42,620 bases of DNA from Opitutus sp. GAS368 (GCA_945906965.1 CAMDRP010000014.1:1-42620); one strand, 5' to 3'. Counted from the stretch's first letter, positions 23,859 to 35,735 are shown. Numbers and translations are program-made. Notes: generated by a model from the sequence alone, not told the origin.

Positions 23859-25069
23859 GTTCCAAACCCACCTTCATCGGTGCCGTCGAAATCGGCACCT
23901 CCAAAGTCACCGCCCTCATCGGCGAATATAACGGTCGTGAACTCGCAATCATCGGACGCGGTGAATGCGCCTCGCGCGGCGTCATCAAGGGCGCCGTCGT
24001 CGATTACAAGGCCGCCAGCGAATGTACGCACAGCGCCCTCGAACACGCCGAACGCGATGCCGGTGAACGCATCGAGTTGGTGTTTCTTGCCCAGACGGGC
24101 GGACACCTCGAAGGCTTTTACAACGAAGCCTCCGTCAACGTGAAATCGGCGGATAACATGATCGAGCGCGAAGACATTCGTACGGTTTGCGATTTGGCTA
24201 AATCCAAGGATCTTCCTTCCGGCCGTATGGTCGTGCATCATATTCGCCGCCCGTTCCGCGTCGACGGTCGTCTGGTTCCGACGTCGCCGGAAAACCTCGT
24301 TGGCCAAAAACTCGAAGTCGGTTACTGGACCGTCCACGGCCAAGAACAACGCCTCGCCGATAACATCCACGTTATTCGTGGATTTAATTTAGAAGTGCGT
24401 GAACTCGTGCTTTCTAGCCTCGCCTCGGGACACATGGTCACCACCGCCGAAGAACGTCAAAACGGCATACTGGTCATCGACATCGGCGCCGGCACTACCG
24501 ATTTTGTCCTCTATCGCGATGGCGTCGCACACACCACCGGCGTCGTCCCGGTCGGCGGTTCGCACCTCACCAACGATCTCAGCCTTGGTCTGCGTCTCAC
24601 TGACGGCCAAGCCGATAAACTTAAACTCCGTCACGGTCGCGCCATGGTCCATGCCCGTGATAAAACCGAAAAAGTGTGGCTCGACGGTAACTTCGCCATC
24701 GGTGACCGCCAATTTCCGCGTTACGCCATCGAACAAATCACCTCGGCCCGGATTTGGGAATTACTCGAAGTGGTGAAGAAAAAACTGGGTCACAGCTTTT
24801 CGTCCGAAACCTGCCAGGCCGGCGTCGTCTTGACCGGCGGCACGGCCAAAATCCCCGACATTGCCGAATGCGCGGCCAAAGTTTTTAGCGTTCCTGCTCA
24901 CCTGGGAGAAGCGCCCACGTGGGTGGTGGAGAATCTCCGCGATCCCGGCTACCACACTGCGCTCGGCTTGCTCTATTACGGGATCAGCACCCAGGGTGAG
25001 AAATCTGCGCCCGTGCGGCGCAAATCAGGTTTCTTGCACAGCGTTTCCCGTCTCTTCACCACTTCCTGA
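23855..25069 (+). CDS. ftsA: Cell division protein FtsA
   Basis: FtsA is the actin-like ATPase that tethers FtsZ to the inner membrane. The 404-residue protein shows the phosphate-1 motif AVEIGTSKVTALIGEYNG near residues 10-27, the phosphate-2 block VIDIGAGTTDFVLYRDG, and VVLTGGTAKIPDI of the adenosine motif. The C-terminal SGFLHSVSRLFTTS is an amphipathic helix like the FtsA membrane-targeting sequence. The start is GTG and overlaps the ftsQ stop. ftsZ follows after 8 bases. Confidence 0.96.
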   Translation: MSSKPTFIGAVEIGTSKVTALIGEYNGRELAIIGRGECASRGVIKGAVVDYKAASECTHSALEHAERDAGERIELVFLAQTGGHLEGFYNEASVNVKSADNMIEREDIRTVCDLAKSKDLPSGRMVVHHIRRPFRVDGRLVPTSPENLVGQKLEVGYWTVHGQEQRLADNIHVIRGFNLEVRELVLSSLASGHMVTTAEERQNGILVIDIGAGTTDFVLYRDGVAHTTGVVPVGGSHLTNDLSLGLRLTDGQADKLKLRHGRAMVHARDKTEKVWLDGNFAIGDRQFPRYAIEQITSARIWELLEVVKKKLGHSFSSETCQAGVVLTGGTAKIPDIAECAAKVFSVPAHLGEAPTWVVENLRDPGYHTALGLLYYGISTQGEKSAPVRRKSGFLHSVSRLFTTS

Positions 25070-25077
25070 GCTGCGTC

Positions 25078-26361
25078 ATGAATCCCACCGAATTGCCCCT
25101 TGATGCCCAGCTCCTCACGGACCGTAGCGTCGCCATCAAACTGGTCGGGGTCGGCGGCGGCGGCGCCAACGCCGTGGACCGCCTCAAAATGGAAAACCTC
25201 GAGCGGCTCCAGCTCGCCGTGATCAACACCGATCATCAGGCGCTCTCGAGCTCGCCGGTGCAGGACAAGGTGCTCATCGGCATGAGCGTCACCCGCGGCC
25301 TCGGAGCCGGCGGCGACCCAGAACTCGGACGCGAAGCCGCCGAAGCCGACCGTGAAAAAATTTCTACCGTCGTCAAAGACTGCGACCTCGTTTTTTTGAT
25401 CGCGGGTATGGGCGGTGGCACCGGCAGCGGCGCCGCTCCGGTTGTGGCCGAAATTGCCGCCGAGACCGGCGCCCTCGTTATCGCCTTTGTCACGATGCCT
25501 TTCAGCTTCGAGGGTGGCCGTCGCCTCAAACAAGCCGAAGAAGGCCTACTCGCACTGCGCAAAGTCTGCGACGCCGTTATACCGCTGCCCAACGACATGC
25601 TCCTCCAGGAAGGCGCCGAGAACGAGACGGTCCTCGACTCCTTCGCCCGCGCTGATGAGTGGATTGGTCGCGGCGTAAAATCCATTTGGGCGATGCTCAT
25701 GAAGACCGGCCTCATCAACCTCGACTTCGCCACGCTTCGCCAAGTCTTCCATCAGCGCGGCGGCAAAACCCTCTTTGGCCTCGGCCATGGCACCGGCCCC
25801 AACGCCGTCAATGAAGCCATCGAAAGTCTAAAACTTTGCCCGTTGCTTCACACCCCGGAATTTTCCCGCAAGGCGGACCGACTCCTCGTCAACATTATCG
25901 GTGGTACCGACCTCACATTGCCCAAGGTCAATGACCTCATGAGCGCTATCGCCGAGAAATTTGGTCGCGATTCCTCCATCGTCATGGGCGCTGTGATCGA
26001 CGAAGCCATGCCGCAACGCATCGAAATCTGCGTGCTAGGCACCAGTGATCTCAACGGCCGTAGCGGGCTCACCCGCCGTCTGGCCGCTTCGGGTAAACGT
26101 GCCCCGCTGGGCCGCGCCGATTCCGCGCCGCCCTTGCCCCAGGCCGAACCCGCCTCGGAACTTTTCCCCACGCCGGCTGCCCAGCCCCCGGCTACCCTCG
26201 CCGAAGCCCGCGCCGCCGCGGCCAAGATTGATCAGGACGAGTTTGGCTTCGGCGAAGTTGAAAGTCGTGGTCACTTCGAGAAAACCGACCGTAATCTCTT
26301 CGACGGCCAAGACCTCGACGTGCCCACCTACCTGCGCAAAGGCATCAAAGTCGCCCTTTGA
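25078..26361 (+). CDS. ftsZ: Cell division GTPase FtsZ
   Basis: FtsZ polymerises into the cytokinetic ring. The 427-residue protein has VGVGGGGANAVDRL near residues 23-36, the tubulin signature GGGTGSG at 112-118 and the T7-loop block NLDFATLRQVF that completes the neighbouring subunit's GTPase site. A linker rich in Ala and Pro (about 345-385) leads to LDVPTYLRKG, the conserved C-terminal peptide that binds FtsA. Presence of FtsZ with FtsA and FtsQ shows ordinary binary division, in contrast to planctomycetes and chlamydiae that lack it. It closes the dcw cluster. Confidence 0.98.
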   Translation: MNPTELPLDAQLLTDRSVAIKLVGVGGGGANAVDRLKMENLERLQLAVINTDHQALSSSPVQDKVLIGMSVTRGLGAGGDPELGREAAEADREKISTVVKDCDLVFLIAGMGGGTGSGAAPVVAEIAAETGALVIAFVTMPFSFEGGRRLKQAEEGLLALRKVCDAVIPLPNDMLLQEGAENETVLDSFARADEWIGRGVKSIWAMLMKTGLINLDFATLRQVFHQRGGKTLFGLGHGTGPNAVNEAIESLKLCPLLHTPEFSRKADRLLVNIIGGTDLTLPKVNDLMSAIAEKFGRDSSIVMGAVIDEAMPQRIEICVLGTSDLNGRSGLTRRLAASGKRAPLGRADSAPPLPQAEPASELFPTPAAQPPATLAEARAAAAKIDQDEFGFGEVESRGHFEKTDRNLFDGQDLDVPTYLRKGIKVAL

Positions 26362-26364
26362 TGA

Positions 26365-27465
<1,101 letters not shown>

Positions 27466-27487
27466 GGTTGTGAAACCGGGGCCGATG

Positions 27488-27508
27488 GGACGCGCGATTG
27501 ACGCGTCC
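27488..27508 (+). other. Small hairpin between obgE and the lipoprotein gene
   Basis: GGACGCG (27488-27494) pairs with CGCGTCC (27502-27508) around a 7-base loop. Just downstream TGCCGGAAT occurs twice within 27 bases, the second copy running into the ATG. There is no T-run. It may be an RNA-processing or stability element. Confidence 0.4.
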
Positions 27509-27532
27509 TGCCGGAATTGCCGTTCTGCCGGA

Positions 27533-28042
27533 ATGTTCAAGATCGTCCTCTTTTTCGGGAGTTTACTCAGTTTGCTGGCCGTCACCGGCTGCAAACCCAA
27601 ATCGGCCAGCATCACTTCGCTGCAACGCAAGGAAGCGGCTAGCTTGATCAGCGAGGCGGAGTTTGCCCAGACCATCCGCGAACTCGCGCGCGCAGAAAAA
27701 CTACTCACTCAAGCCTGCGCGCTAGAATTTGATAACGGAAAAACCTGGATCTCTCTCGGGATGATTCGGGTCCGCCTCGGCCGGAAGCCCGCGGCGAAAG
27801 AAGCTTACGAATCCGCGCTCCAAGCCTACGAAGAGGCTTACGCACTCGAGCCGAAGTCCGCCCAACTTTACCTCCAACAGGTTTACCTGCTCGCGCTTTT
27901 GGGGCGCATGACTGAAGCCCGCAGTGTGTTGGCAGATATTCAGAAAAAACACGGAGCTGATCCTGAAGTGCGCTCCTTTGTGCAAAGCCGGCAATTGGAC
28001 GCCATGGCGCAGGCGCCGCAATTTAAGGAAATCTCCCTCTGA
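27533..28042 (+). CDS. TPR-like lipoprotein
   Basis: The 169-residue product has a signal peptide with a good lipobox (residues 4-20, AVTGC), so it should be lipidated at Cys20. Helical repeats follow; LGMIRVRLGRKPAAKEAYESA and the next segment resemble tetratricopeptide repeats, which mediate protein interactions. No enzyme motif is seen. The frame extends upstream into obgE (from 27434), but the ATG at 27533 gives the signal peptide. Its place after ftsZ and obgE suggests an envelope role, which is inference. Confidence 0.8.
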   Translation: MFKIVLFFGSLLSLLAVTGCKPKSASITSLQRKEAASLISEAEFAQTIRELARAEKLLTQACALEFDNGKTWISLGMIRVRLGRKPAAKEAYESALQAYEEAYALEPKSAQLYLQQVYLLALLGRMTEARSVLADIQKKHGADPEVRSFVQSRQLDAMAQAPQFKEISL

Positions 28043-28053
28043 TTTTTTTCGGG

Positions 28054-28692
28054 ATGCACGATTACGCCTTAGAATTTTCCAAAGTTGCCCTCGCGCATTT
28101 GCTGGCGGTGGCGAGCCCCGGGCCGGACTTCGCGATCGTGCTGCGCCAAAGCTTGCACCACGGCCGGCGCACGGCGACGTGGACCAGTCTGGGCGTGGGC
28201 GCGGCGATCACGCTGCACGTGATGTATTCATTGCTCGGGCTCGGGTTGTTGCTGCAGCGTTCGCCGCTCGTGTTTGCCGTCGTCAAATACTTAGGCGCCG
28301 CGTACCTCGCTTGGATCGGGGTGCAGGCGCTACGCAGCGGCCCGCGCGCAACTTTGACGCCTGAAGGCGTGCCGGTGGTGACGCCCGTCCCGACGGCGCG
28401 GGCGGCTTGGCTCACGGGTTTTTTGACCAATGCGCTCAACCCCAAGGCTACCCTGTTTTTCGTCGCGCTGTTTGTGACCGTGATCAATCCGGCGACCCCA
28501 GTTTTTATTCAGGCGGGTTACGGAGCTTGGATGGTGGCGGTGACGACGGGCTGGTTTTGTTTGGTCGCGACGGTGTTTACGCGGGAATCGGTGCGCGCGG
28601 TTTTCTTGCGCCACGGGCATTGGGTGGATCGCGGACTCGGGGCAGTTTTTATTGTGTTCGCCGTGAGCCTGGCGCTGGCCTCGGTGCGCTAG
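28054..28692 (+). CDS. LysE/RhtB family amino-acid exporter
   Basis: The 212-residue membrane protein has about six helices and the signature of the LysE/RhtB family near its start (LAVASPGPDFAIVLRQSLHHGRR), along with a hydrophobic central segment LGAAYLAWIGVQALRSG and a GFLTNALNPKATLFFVALF block. Members export amino acids such as lysine, arginine, threonine or homoserine lactone; the substrate here is unknown. It follows the lipoprotein gene by 11 bases and converges with mnmA, leaving only 10 bases between the two stop codons. Confidence 0.92.
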   Translation: MHDYALEFSKVALAHLLAVASPGPDFAIVLRQSLHHGRRTATWTSLGVGAAITLHVMYSLLGLGLLLQRSPLVFAVVKYLGAAYLAWIGVQALRSGPRATLTPEGVPVVTPVPTARAAWLTGFLTNALNPKATLFFVALFVTVINPATPVFIQAGYGAWMVAVTTGWFCLVATVFTRESVRAVFLRHGHWVDRGLGAVFIVFAVSLALASVR

Positions 28693-28702
28693 CGCGCGTG
28701 GC

Positions 28703-29785
28703 TCAGACGTAGATGCCGCCGCCGAGGAGGCGTTCGCCTTCGTACAAAGCGAGGATTTGGCCGCTAGCGAGGCCACGTTGGGGCGTATCGAAGACGATGC
28801 GCGCGGTGTCGTTGGGCTCGGGAAAATAATGCAGGGTGACGCGCGGGTCGCGGTAGCGGACGCGGCCTTCGAGGGTGCGCGGGGCGGTGAGCGCCGGGGC
28901 GTTCCAGCGCAGCGAGTGGACGCGGACTTCGGTTTGAAAGAGGCCGGGTGCATCGGCGTGGTCAAAGGCGACCAGGAGAGCATTGTCCGCGGCGCGTTTG
29001 CCGACGACGACGTAGGCTTCGCCTTCGGTATTGGAAGGAACGCCGATGCCTTTGCGTTGGCCGATGGTGTAATAGTGGAGGCCGCGGTGGCGCGCGAGTT
29101 CGAGGCCGTCCGTGGCGCGGACAATGGGGCCAGGTGCATCGGGCACGTAGGCGTGGAGAAAATCTTTCATCTTCACTTCGCCGATGAAGCAGATGCCTTG
29201 GCTGTCTTTTTTGTCGGCCGTCGCGAGGCCGGCGGCGCGGGCGAGGGTGCGTAATTCGGGTTTGGGGAGATGGCCAATGGGGAAGCGGGCGTCCGCTATT
29301 TGCTCCTGAGAGAGCAGCGTGAGGAAGTAAGATTGGTCTTTGTTTTTATCGGCGCCCTCGAGGAGCGCAAACGTACCATCGGGCAGGACGATGCGGCGGG
29401 CGTAGTGGCCGGTGGCGACGGCGGCGAAGCCGTGATCTTTGGCCCAGGAGCGGAGGACGCCAAATTTGATCTCGCGGTTGCACATCACGTCGGGGTTAGG
29501 CGTGAGGCCGTGAGCGTAGCCTTCCAATAAATAGTGCACGACGCGCTCGCGGTAATCGCGCATGAGGTTGACGACGTGGAACTCGATGCCGAGGTGGTCG
29601 GCGACGCGGCGAGCATCGTCGATATCCTGCTGCCAAGGGCAGTGGCCGATGACGTTGTCTTCGTTGATCCAGTTTTTCATGTAGGCGCCCACGAGGTCGT
29701 GGCCCTGCTGTTTGAGGAGCAGGGCGGCGACGGAGCTGTCGACGCCGCCGGAAAGGGCGACGAGGATTTTTTCGCGGTCGGCCAT
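28703..29785 (-). CDS. mnmA: tRNA-specific 2-thiouridylase MnmA
   Basis: MnmA thiolates U34 in the wobble position of Lys, Glu and Gln tRNAs, using ATP and sulfur relayed by Tus or IscS. The 360-residue protein has the PP-loop [14 protein letters not shown] at residues 11-24 and the two catalytic cysteines, Cys102 in [13 protein letters not shown] and Cys199 in [10 protein letters not shown]. Length is normal. It is divergent from the glycoside hydrolase gene with 119 bases between starts. The sequence antisense to it carries several long open frames that are composition artefacts. Confidence 0.97.
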   Translation of the reverse strand: MADREKILVALSGGVDSSVAALLLKQQGHDLVGAYMKNWINEDNVIGHCPWQQDIDDARRVADHLGIEFHVVNLMRDYRERVVHYLLEGYAHGLTPNPDVMCNREIKFGVLRSWAKDHGFAAVATGHYARRIVLPDGTFALLEGADKNKDQSYFLTLLSQEQIADARFPIGHLPKPELRTLARAAGLATADKKDSQGICFIGEVKMKDFLHAYVPDAPGPIVRATDGLELARHRGLHYYTIGQRKGIGVPSNTEGEAYVVVGKRAADNALLVAFDHADAPGLFQTEVRVHSLRWNAPALTAPRTLEGRVRYRDPRVTLHYFPEPNDTARIVFDTPQRGLASGQILALYEGERLLGGGIYV

Positions 29786-29904
29786 AGATGTTGGGACAAA
29801 AACGACGCGGGCCGCCGCCGGTTTGTCAAATGAACCTAAGCGCGCCGGTTTTGGCGGGTTTCCGCTTGTGTGAGCGCAGGCGCGCTAAATGCTCTCGTGG
29901 ACGC

Positions 29905-32361
29905 ATGTCCGAATCCGCGTATCGCATTGTCAGCGCTTGGCTCGAATCTCTCACCACGGGGGTGGTGGAGTTGGATCGAGATTGGACGCACGCTCGGCCG
30001 CCGCGATTTACGCTCGGGGATCAGTGTCCGACGCCCTCGGGCTTGCAGGTCGATGGCGGATTGATGGCGGCCGTGTCGTATCGCTATTTTGTAAATGCGG
30101 CGGGCGAGATGGTGTTCGCGCTCACGCCTGAGCATGGCTCGGTCATTGATCCGGCGAAGGACACGGTTTACGTCGCGGGCGATTTTAACGGCTGGCAAGA
30201 CGCGGTCGGGCGCGAAGAGTGGCGGTTGCGTCCGGGCGAACTTGAAGGCGAGCGCGTGTTGATGTGGACGGGACCGGCGGCGGCGTTGTTGCAGCCTTCG
30301 GGCCAGCGTTTCAAATTTGTGACCGGTGAACATCAATGGCTCGGTCTGCCGGCGGAGGCGCCGAATGTCGTGCGTGAGCCGGACGGAAATTTGAACCGGG
30401 TGATTGATGCGCGCCGGACGGGGCGACATCTTTGGCGCTTTACGTTGGCAAAGCCGTTGGCGTTGTCCGATGCGTGGTCAGTGATGTGGGCGAATCGACC
30501 CGAGGCGGACGTCGTGCCGATTGTGCCGCGGAATTTTTTCTACGAGCTAGGGTCTGATTTGCCGCTGGGCGCGCTGGTGCGGCGGGATGAAACGGTGTTT
30601 CGGCTGTTTGCGCCCCGGGCGCGAGCGGTTCGATTGTATCTGGCAGAGAAACTCGAGCAGTGTGAGGTGGCGCCGGGTTATAATTTGGAACGCAGGTCCG
30701 ATGGAGATGGAGCGACCGGCGTGTGGGAAATCACGCTTGGCCAGAACATGCACGGTTGGTTTTATTGGTATGATATCGACGGGGTGCAGACCGGGGCAGG
30801 GCGGTTTGATCCCGGTATGAAAGTGCTCGATCCGTATGCACTGGCGGCGGTGCGCCACGATGGGCCAGGGATTGTTTTAGATCGTAATTGGATCGGCTCA
30901 GGCGATCGCGATTTCAAGACTCCGGCTTGGCAAGATCTCATCATCGTCGAGGCGCATGTGCAGGATCTGGTGACGCATGCTCCGATCCCGATGGCTCCGG
31001 CGGATCGCCGCGGATTTACGAGTTTGAGGGCGTGGGTCGAGAGTACCGATTTTTATTTACACCACCTCGGGGTGAATTGCGTGGAGTTGCAGCCCGTGCA
31101 GCAATTTGATCGGCCCCCGATCGGCGATTATCATTGGGGGTACATGACCACGAATTGGTTTTCTCCGGAGAGCACGTACGCGCTCGAGCCGGAGCGGGCC
31201 TCAGGGGTGCGAGAGTTGCAGGATCTGGTGCGGGCCTTTCATCGGCGCGGCCTGGCGGTAGTATTAGATGTGGTTTATAACCACGTCGGCGAACCGGCGC
31301 ATCTGTTGTTCATCGATCGGCTTTATTATTTTGAGCAGGACGCTGCTGGAACTCTCGCCAATTGGAGCGGTTGCGGTAACGACCTGCGCGCGCGTTCGGT
31401 GATGGCTAAACGGCTCATCATCGACAGTTGCCTTCATTTGCTCACGGCATACGGCGTTGATGGTTTTAGGTTCGATCTGGCTGAGTTGCTCGGGGCGGAT
31501 GTATTGCGCGAGATCGAAATCGCGCTCAAGCGAGCCAAGCCCGACGTGATTCTCATCGCGGAGCCCTGGAGTTTTCGCGGGCACATCGCGGGTGCGTTGC
31601 GGGATACGGGCTGGGCCTCTTGGAACGATGGCTACCGCGATCACATGCGTGCTTATGTGCGAGGCGAGGCTACGGCGGAGCGCATGGAATATTTTTTGCG
31701 TGGTTCTCCGTGGTATTTTGCGAAATGGCCGGCGCAGACCATCAATTACACCGAGTCGCACGACGATCGTGCTTGGCTGGATGTCATTACTGAACACTCC
31801 GGCCATAACGGATTCAATCCCACCGGTCACGATCGCAGCCGTACGCATTTGATGGTGGCTGCTTTGTTTATGTCTCTGGGGATTCCGATGCTGGCGGCGG
31901 GGCAAGATTTCCTGCGTTCTAAGCTCGGGGTGAATAACACCTATGTCCGGGGTGATTTGAACGCTCTCGATTATCGTCGGCTCTATCATCACCTAAGCAC
32001 GCACGCGTATTTTGCCGATTGGATCGCATTTCGCCGTGGTGAATTAGGGAAATTGCTCCGGCATTATACGCGACCTGGTGAAGGTTTTTTTGATTTTTTC
32101 CATATCCCGGACTCTCCCGCTTTGGCGGTGGTGTATAACGCCGATCGCTCTTTGGGCCCCACGCGGTTGTTGTTTGCGCTCAATCCCACGCTGGGCGAAG
32201 TCACGTTGAGTCTAGGTGCAAACCTCCCGGCGAGTGGCTTTTGGCGCCAACTCGCCGATCAAGATCGCTTTTATTCTTCCTCGACGACGCACGCGCAGAT
32301 GCCGGTTGAGCCCGAGTTGCGGCTACGGCCACTTTCTTGCTGCCTCTGGGCGAGTTCTTAG
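29905..32361 (+). CDS. GH13 glycogen/starch debranching-type enzyme (isoamylase/pullulanase group)
   Basis: The 818-residue protein belongs to glycoside hydrolase family 13. Two beta-sandwich modules of the CBM48 or E-set type precede the barrel: one with VYVAGDFNGW near residue 86, another starting at FRLFAPRARAVRLYLAE near 232. The barrel has DVVYNH (region I), GFRFD with nucleophile Asp524, IAEPW with acid/base Glu553, and ESHDD with Asp620. YHWGYMTTNWFSPES resembles isoamylase and GlgX, supporting alpha-1,6 debranching. No signal peptide is seen from the ATG at 29905, so it is probably cytosolic and acts on glycogen. The frame opens at 29788 but the extra residues are Arg-rich and unlike the family. 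Glycolytic genes follow downstream, a sensible metabolic pairing. Confidence 0.87.
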   Translation: MSESAYRIVSAWLESLTTGVVELDRDWTHARPPRFTLGDQCPTPSGLQVDGGLMAAVSYRYFVNAAGEMVFALTPEHGSVIDPAKDTVYVAGDFNGWQDAVGREEWRLRPGELEGERVLMWTGPAAALLQPSGQRFKFVTGEHQWLGLPAEAPNVVREPDGNLNRVIDARRTGRHLWRFTLAKPLALSDAWSVMWANRPEADVVPIVPRNFFYELGSDLPLGALVRRDETVFRLFAPRARAVRLYLAEKLEQCEVAPGYNLERRSDGDGATGVWEITLGQNMHGWFYWYDIDGVQTGAGRFDPGMKVLDPYALAAVRHDGPGIVLDRNWIGSGDRDFKTPAWQDLIIVEAHVQDLVTHAPIPMAPADRRGFTSLRAWVESTDFYLHHLGVNCVELQPVQQFDRPPIGDYHWGYMTTNWFSPESTYALEPERASGVRELQDLVRAFHRRGLAVVLDVVYNHVGEPAHLLFIDRLYYFEQDAAGTLANWSGCGNDLRARSVMAKRLIIDSCLHLLTAYGVDGFRFDLAELLGADVLREIEIALKRAKPDVILIAEPWSFRGHIAGALRDTGWASWNDGYRDHMRAYVRGEATAERMEYFLRGSPWYFAKWPAQTINYTESHDDRAWLDVITEHSGHNGFNPTGHDRSRTHLMVAALFMSLGIPMLAAGQDFLRSKLGVNNTYVRGDLNALDYRRLYHHLSTHAYFADWIAFRRGELGKLLRHYTRPGEGFFDFFHIPDSPALAVVYNADRSLGPTRLLFALNPTLGEVTLSLGANLPASGFWRQLADQDRFYSSSTTHAQMPVEPELRLRPLSCCLWASS

Positions 32362-32462
32362 TGGTTTGCTCGAACCCGTAAAACCCCTTGCCAGCGTTCT
32401 GCTCCGCTGTTCTCTGGTCTTCCTCTGCGCTTATGCGCAATCACCCAGTCCAACTCAAGTAA

Positions 32463-33536
<1,074 letters not shown>

Positions 33537-33559
33537 CCTTCGACCCGTTCCACCGTGCT

Positions 33560-33623
33560 GCCCACGGAAGACACGGCCCGCCCCGGAAACCCGTTTTCCG
33601 AGCGTTCCCTGTTTTCCGTGGGC
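33560..33623 (+). other. Inverted repeat in the gap-pgk spacer
   Basis: GCCCACGGAA (33560-33569) pairs perfectly with TTCCGTGGGC (33614-33623). Inside, GGAAA (33585-33589) pairs with TTTCC (33595-33599). The cruciform or hairpin ends 31 bases before the pgk ATG and has no T-run, so it fits an mRNA processing or stability element better than a terminator. Confidence 0.5.
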
Positions 33624-33654
33624 GCCTCATTTTAGGCCCTCACGACCTCCTCTC

Positions 33655-34899
33655 ATGCCCAACTTCAAATCCATCCGCGACCTCTCACTTTCTGGCCAGC
33701 GCGTTCTCATGCGCGTCGACTTCAACGTCCCCCAAGATAAAGTCACCGGCGCCATCACCAACACCGCGCGTATCGCCGCCGCGATTCCCTCGATCAAGTT
33801 CGCTCTCGAACAAGGCGCCTCGGTCGTACTCATGTCGCACCTCGGTCGTCCGGACGGCCAGAAGATCGCTAAATTTTCTCTGAAGCCCGTCGCCGCCGAA
33901 CTCGAAAAACTCCTCGGTCGGCCCGTGACTTTCCTCGATGACTGCGTCGGCCCCGCGGTCGAAGCCGCTTGCGCCCAACTCGCGCCCGGCACCGTCGTCC
34001 TACTTGAGAATCTCCGTTTCCACATCGAAGAAGAAGGCAAAGTAAAACTCGAGGACGGCACCTCCAAGAAGGCCGATCCGGCCGCCGTCGCGGCCTTCCG
34101 CGCCTCCCTCAGCCAGCTCGGTGACGTCTTCGTCAACGACGCTTTCGGCACCGCCCACCGCGCGCACAGCTCCATGGTCGGCGTCGCCCTCCCGCTCAAA
34201 GCCGCCGGTTTCCTCATGGAAGCCGAACTCAAAGCCTTCGCCAAAGTTCTCGATCATCCTGACCGCCCGTTGCTCGCCATTCTCGGCGGCGCTAAGATCG
34301 CCGACAAAATCCCGCTCATCAAAAACCTCCTCGAGAAAGCCGACAAAATTATCATCGGCGGCGGCATGGCTTACACGTTCCACAAGGTCCTCCGCGGCAC
34401 GCCGATTGGTACCAGTCTCTACGACGCCGAAGGCGCCAAGATCGTCGAAGAACTCGTGACCAAAGCTGCCGCTCGCAATGTCGAGTTGATCTTCCCGATC
34501 GACTTCATCTGCTCCGACGCCTTCTCGCCTGACGCTAACACCATGCCCGCCGATCTCGCGACCGGCATTCCCGACGGCTGGGGCGGCCTCGACGCGGGTC
34601 CAAGATCCATTGAGCTCTACCGTCAGGCCATCCTCAGCTCTAAGACCATCATCTGGAACGGACCCGCGGGTGTGTTTGAATTCGAAAAATTTGCCGGCGC
34701 CACTAAAGCCATGGCCGCCGCGATCGCTGAAGCTACGGCCAACGGCGCCACGACCATTGTCGGTGGCGGCGACACCGCTACAGCCGCGAAGAAATTCAAG
34801 GTCGCGGACAAAGTCACCCATTGCTCGACCGGCGGCGGCGCCTCCCTCGAATTCCTCGAGGGTAAAGTCCTCCCTGGCGTAGCTTTCCTAGAAAACTAA
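33655..34899 (+). CDS. pgk: Phosphoglycerate kinase
   Basis: Pgk transfers the acyl phosphate of 1,3-bisphosphoglycerate to ADP, making ATP. The 414-residue protein has the substrate motif LMRVDFNVP near residues 16-24, SHLGRPDG, the hinge-region [22 protein letters not shown] in the nucleotide-binding half and the terminal [12 protein letters not shown] and [14 protein letters not shown]. Length is slightly above the usual 395 because of small insertions. It follows gap by 118 bases that contain a long inverted repeat. Confidence 0.98.
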   Translation: MPNFKSIRDLSLSGQRVLMRVDFNVPQDKVTGAITNTARIAAAIPSIKFALEQGASVVLMSHLGRPDGQKIAKFSLKPVAAELEKLLGRPVTFLDDCVGPAVEAACAQLAPGTVVLLENLRFHIEEEGKVKLEDGTSKKADPAAVAAFRASLSQLGDVFVNDAFGTAHRAHSSMVGVALPLKAAGFLMEAELKAFAKVLDHPDRPLLAILGGAKIADKIPLIKNLLEKADKIIIGGGMAYTFHKVLRGTPIGTSLYDAEGAKIVEELVTKAAARNVELIFPIDFICSDAFSPDANTMPADLATGIPDGWGGLDAGPRSIELYRQAILSSKTIIWNGPAGVFEFEKFAGATKAMAAAIAEATANGATTIVGGGDTATAAKKFKVADKVTHCSTGGGASLEFLEGKVLPGVAFLEN

Positions 34900-34910
34900 A
34901 ATTCTTAACT

Positions 34911-34938
34911 GCGTATCGCCGCTCTAGCGGCGATACGC
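34911..34938 (+). other. 12-bp perfect hairpin between pgk and tpiA
   Basis: GCGTATCGCCGC pairs perfectly with GCGGCGATACGC around a TCTA loop. It starts 11 bases after the pgk stop and ends 17 bases before the tpiA ATG, followed by a CT-rich stretch with no continuous T-run. It could be a partial terminator that lowers tpiA expression, or an endonuclease site that separates the two messages. Confidence 0.7.
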
Positions 34939-34955
34939 TCTCTCTCTTTATTATT

Positions 34956-35726
34956 ATGTCCACTCGCAAAAAACTCATCGCCGGTAACTGGAAGATGAAC
35001 AAAACCTCCGCTGACGGCGTATCGCTCGTCGCTGAGCTCGTCGCCACCATCGGCAAGCAATCCGACGTCGAAGTCGTTGTCTGTCCGCCTTTCACCGCCC
35101 TTGAAAGTGCCGCTAAAGCAATCGACGGCTCCACTCTCAAACTCGGCGCGCAGAACATGCACTTCGAAGCCAACGGCGCCTTCACCGGCGAAATTTCCGC
35201 CGCGATGTTGCGCGCTCTTTTCGCCACGCACGTCATCCTCGGCCACAGTGAGCGTCGTGCGCTCTTCGGCGAGACGGATGCGCTCGTGAATAAAAAAGTG
35301 CTCGCGGCCCTTAAAAACCAACTGCGCCCCATCCTCTGCGTCGGCGAAACCCTCGCCGAACGCGAAGCCGGTTCCACCCTTGCCGTCGTCCAGACTCAAC
35401 TTGAAGCTGGTCTCGAAGGTGTCGGTAAAGACCAAGCCGCCAGCGTCGTGATCGCCTACGAGCCCGTGTGGGCTATCGGTACCGGTAAGGTCGCCACGAC
35501 CGAGCAGGCGCAGGAAGTGCACGCGTTTATCCGCGGATTACTCACAAAGCACTTCACCGACGCGGTCGCGCAAAAAGTCCGGATTCTCTATGGCGGCTCG
35601 ATGAAGCCGGCCAACGCACCCGAATTGCTCGCCCAAAAAGACATCGATGGCGGTCTGATCGGCGGCGCCAGTCTGGAAGCGCGCAGTTTTGTGGAACTCG
35701 TCAACGCCGCCGCGGCGGTCGTTTGA
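34956..35726 (+). CDS. tpiA: Triosephosphate isomerase
   Basis: TpiA interconverts dihydroxyacetone phosphate and glyceraldehyde 3-phosphate. The 256-residue TIM barrel has Lys13 in NWKMNKT, His97 in GHSERR and the catalytic Glu169 in AYEPVWAIGTG, and ends with the phosphate-binding LYGGSMKP and GGLIGGASL segments. It lacks a Shine-Dalgarno, and a perfect 12-bp hairpin stands just upstream, so its translation may be lower than or uncoupled from that of pgk. A probable terminator follows its stop. Confidence 0.98.
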   Translation: MSTRKKLIAGNWKMNKTSADGVSLVAELVATIGKQSDVEVVVCPPFTALESAAKAIDGSTLKLGAQNMHFEANGAFTGEISAAMLRALFATHVILGHSERRALFGETDALVNKKVLAALKNQLRPILCVGETLAEREAGSTLAVVQTQLEAGLEGVGKDQAASVVIAYEPVWAIGTGKVATTEQAQEVHAFIRGLLTKHFTDAVAQKVRILYGGSMKPANAPELLAQKDIDGGLIGGASLEARSFVELVNAAAAVV

Positions 35727-35735
35727 TGGCGCCTC

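Noticed and set aside
23600-24370. 256-codon minus-strand frame across ftsQ and ftsA
   Set aside because: Antisense to two recognised genes in GC-rich DNA; no motif of its own.
28757-29833. Series of plus-strand frames opposite mnmA
   Set aside because: Antisense shadows; mnmA has PP-loop and both catalytic cysteines on the minus strand.
34000-34821. 273-codon minus-strand frame opposite pgk
   Set aside because: Composition artefact of C-ending codons in pgk; Gly/Glu/Arg-rich product.
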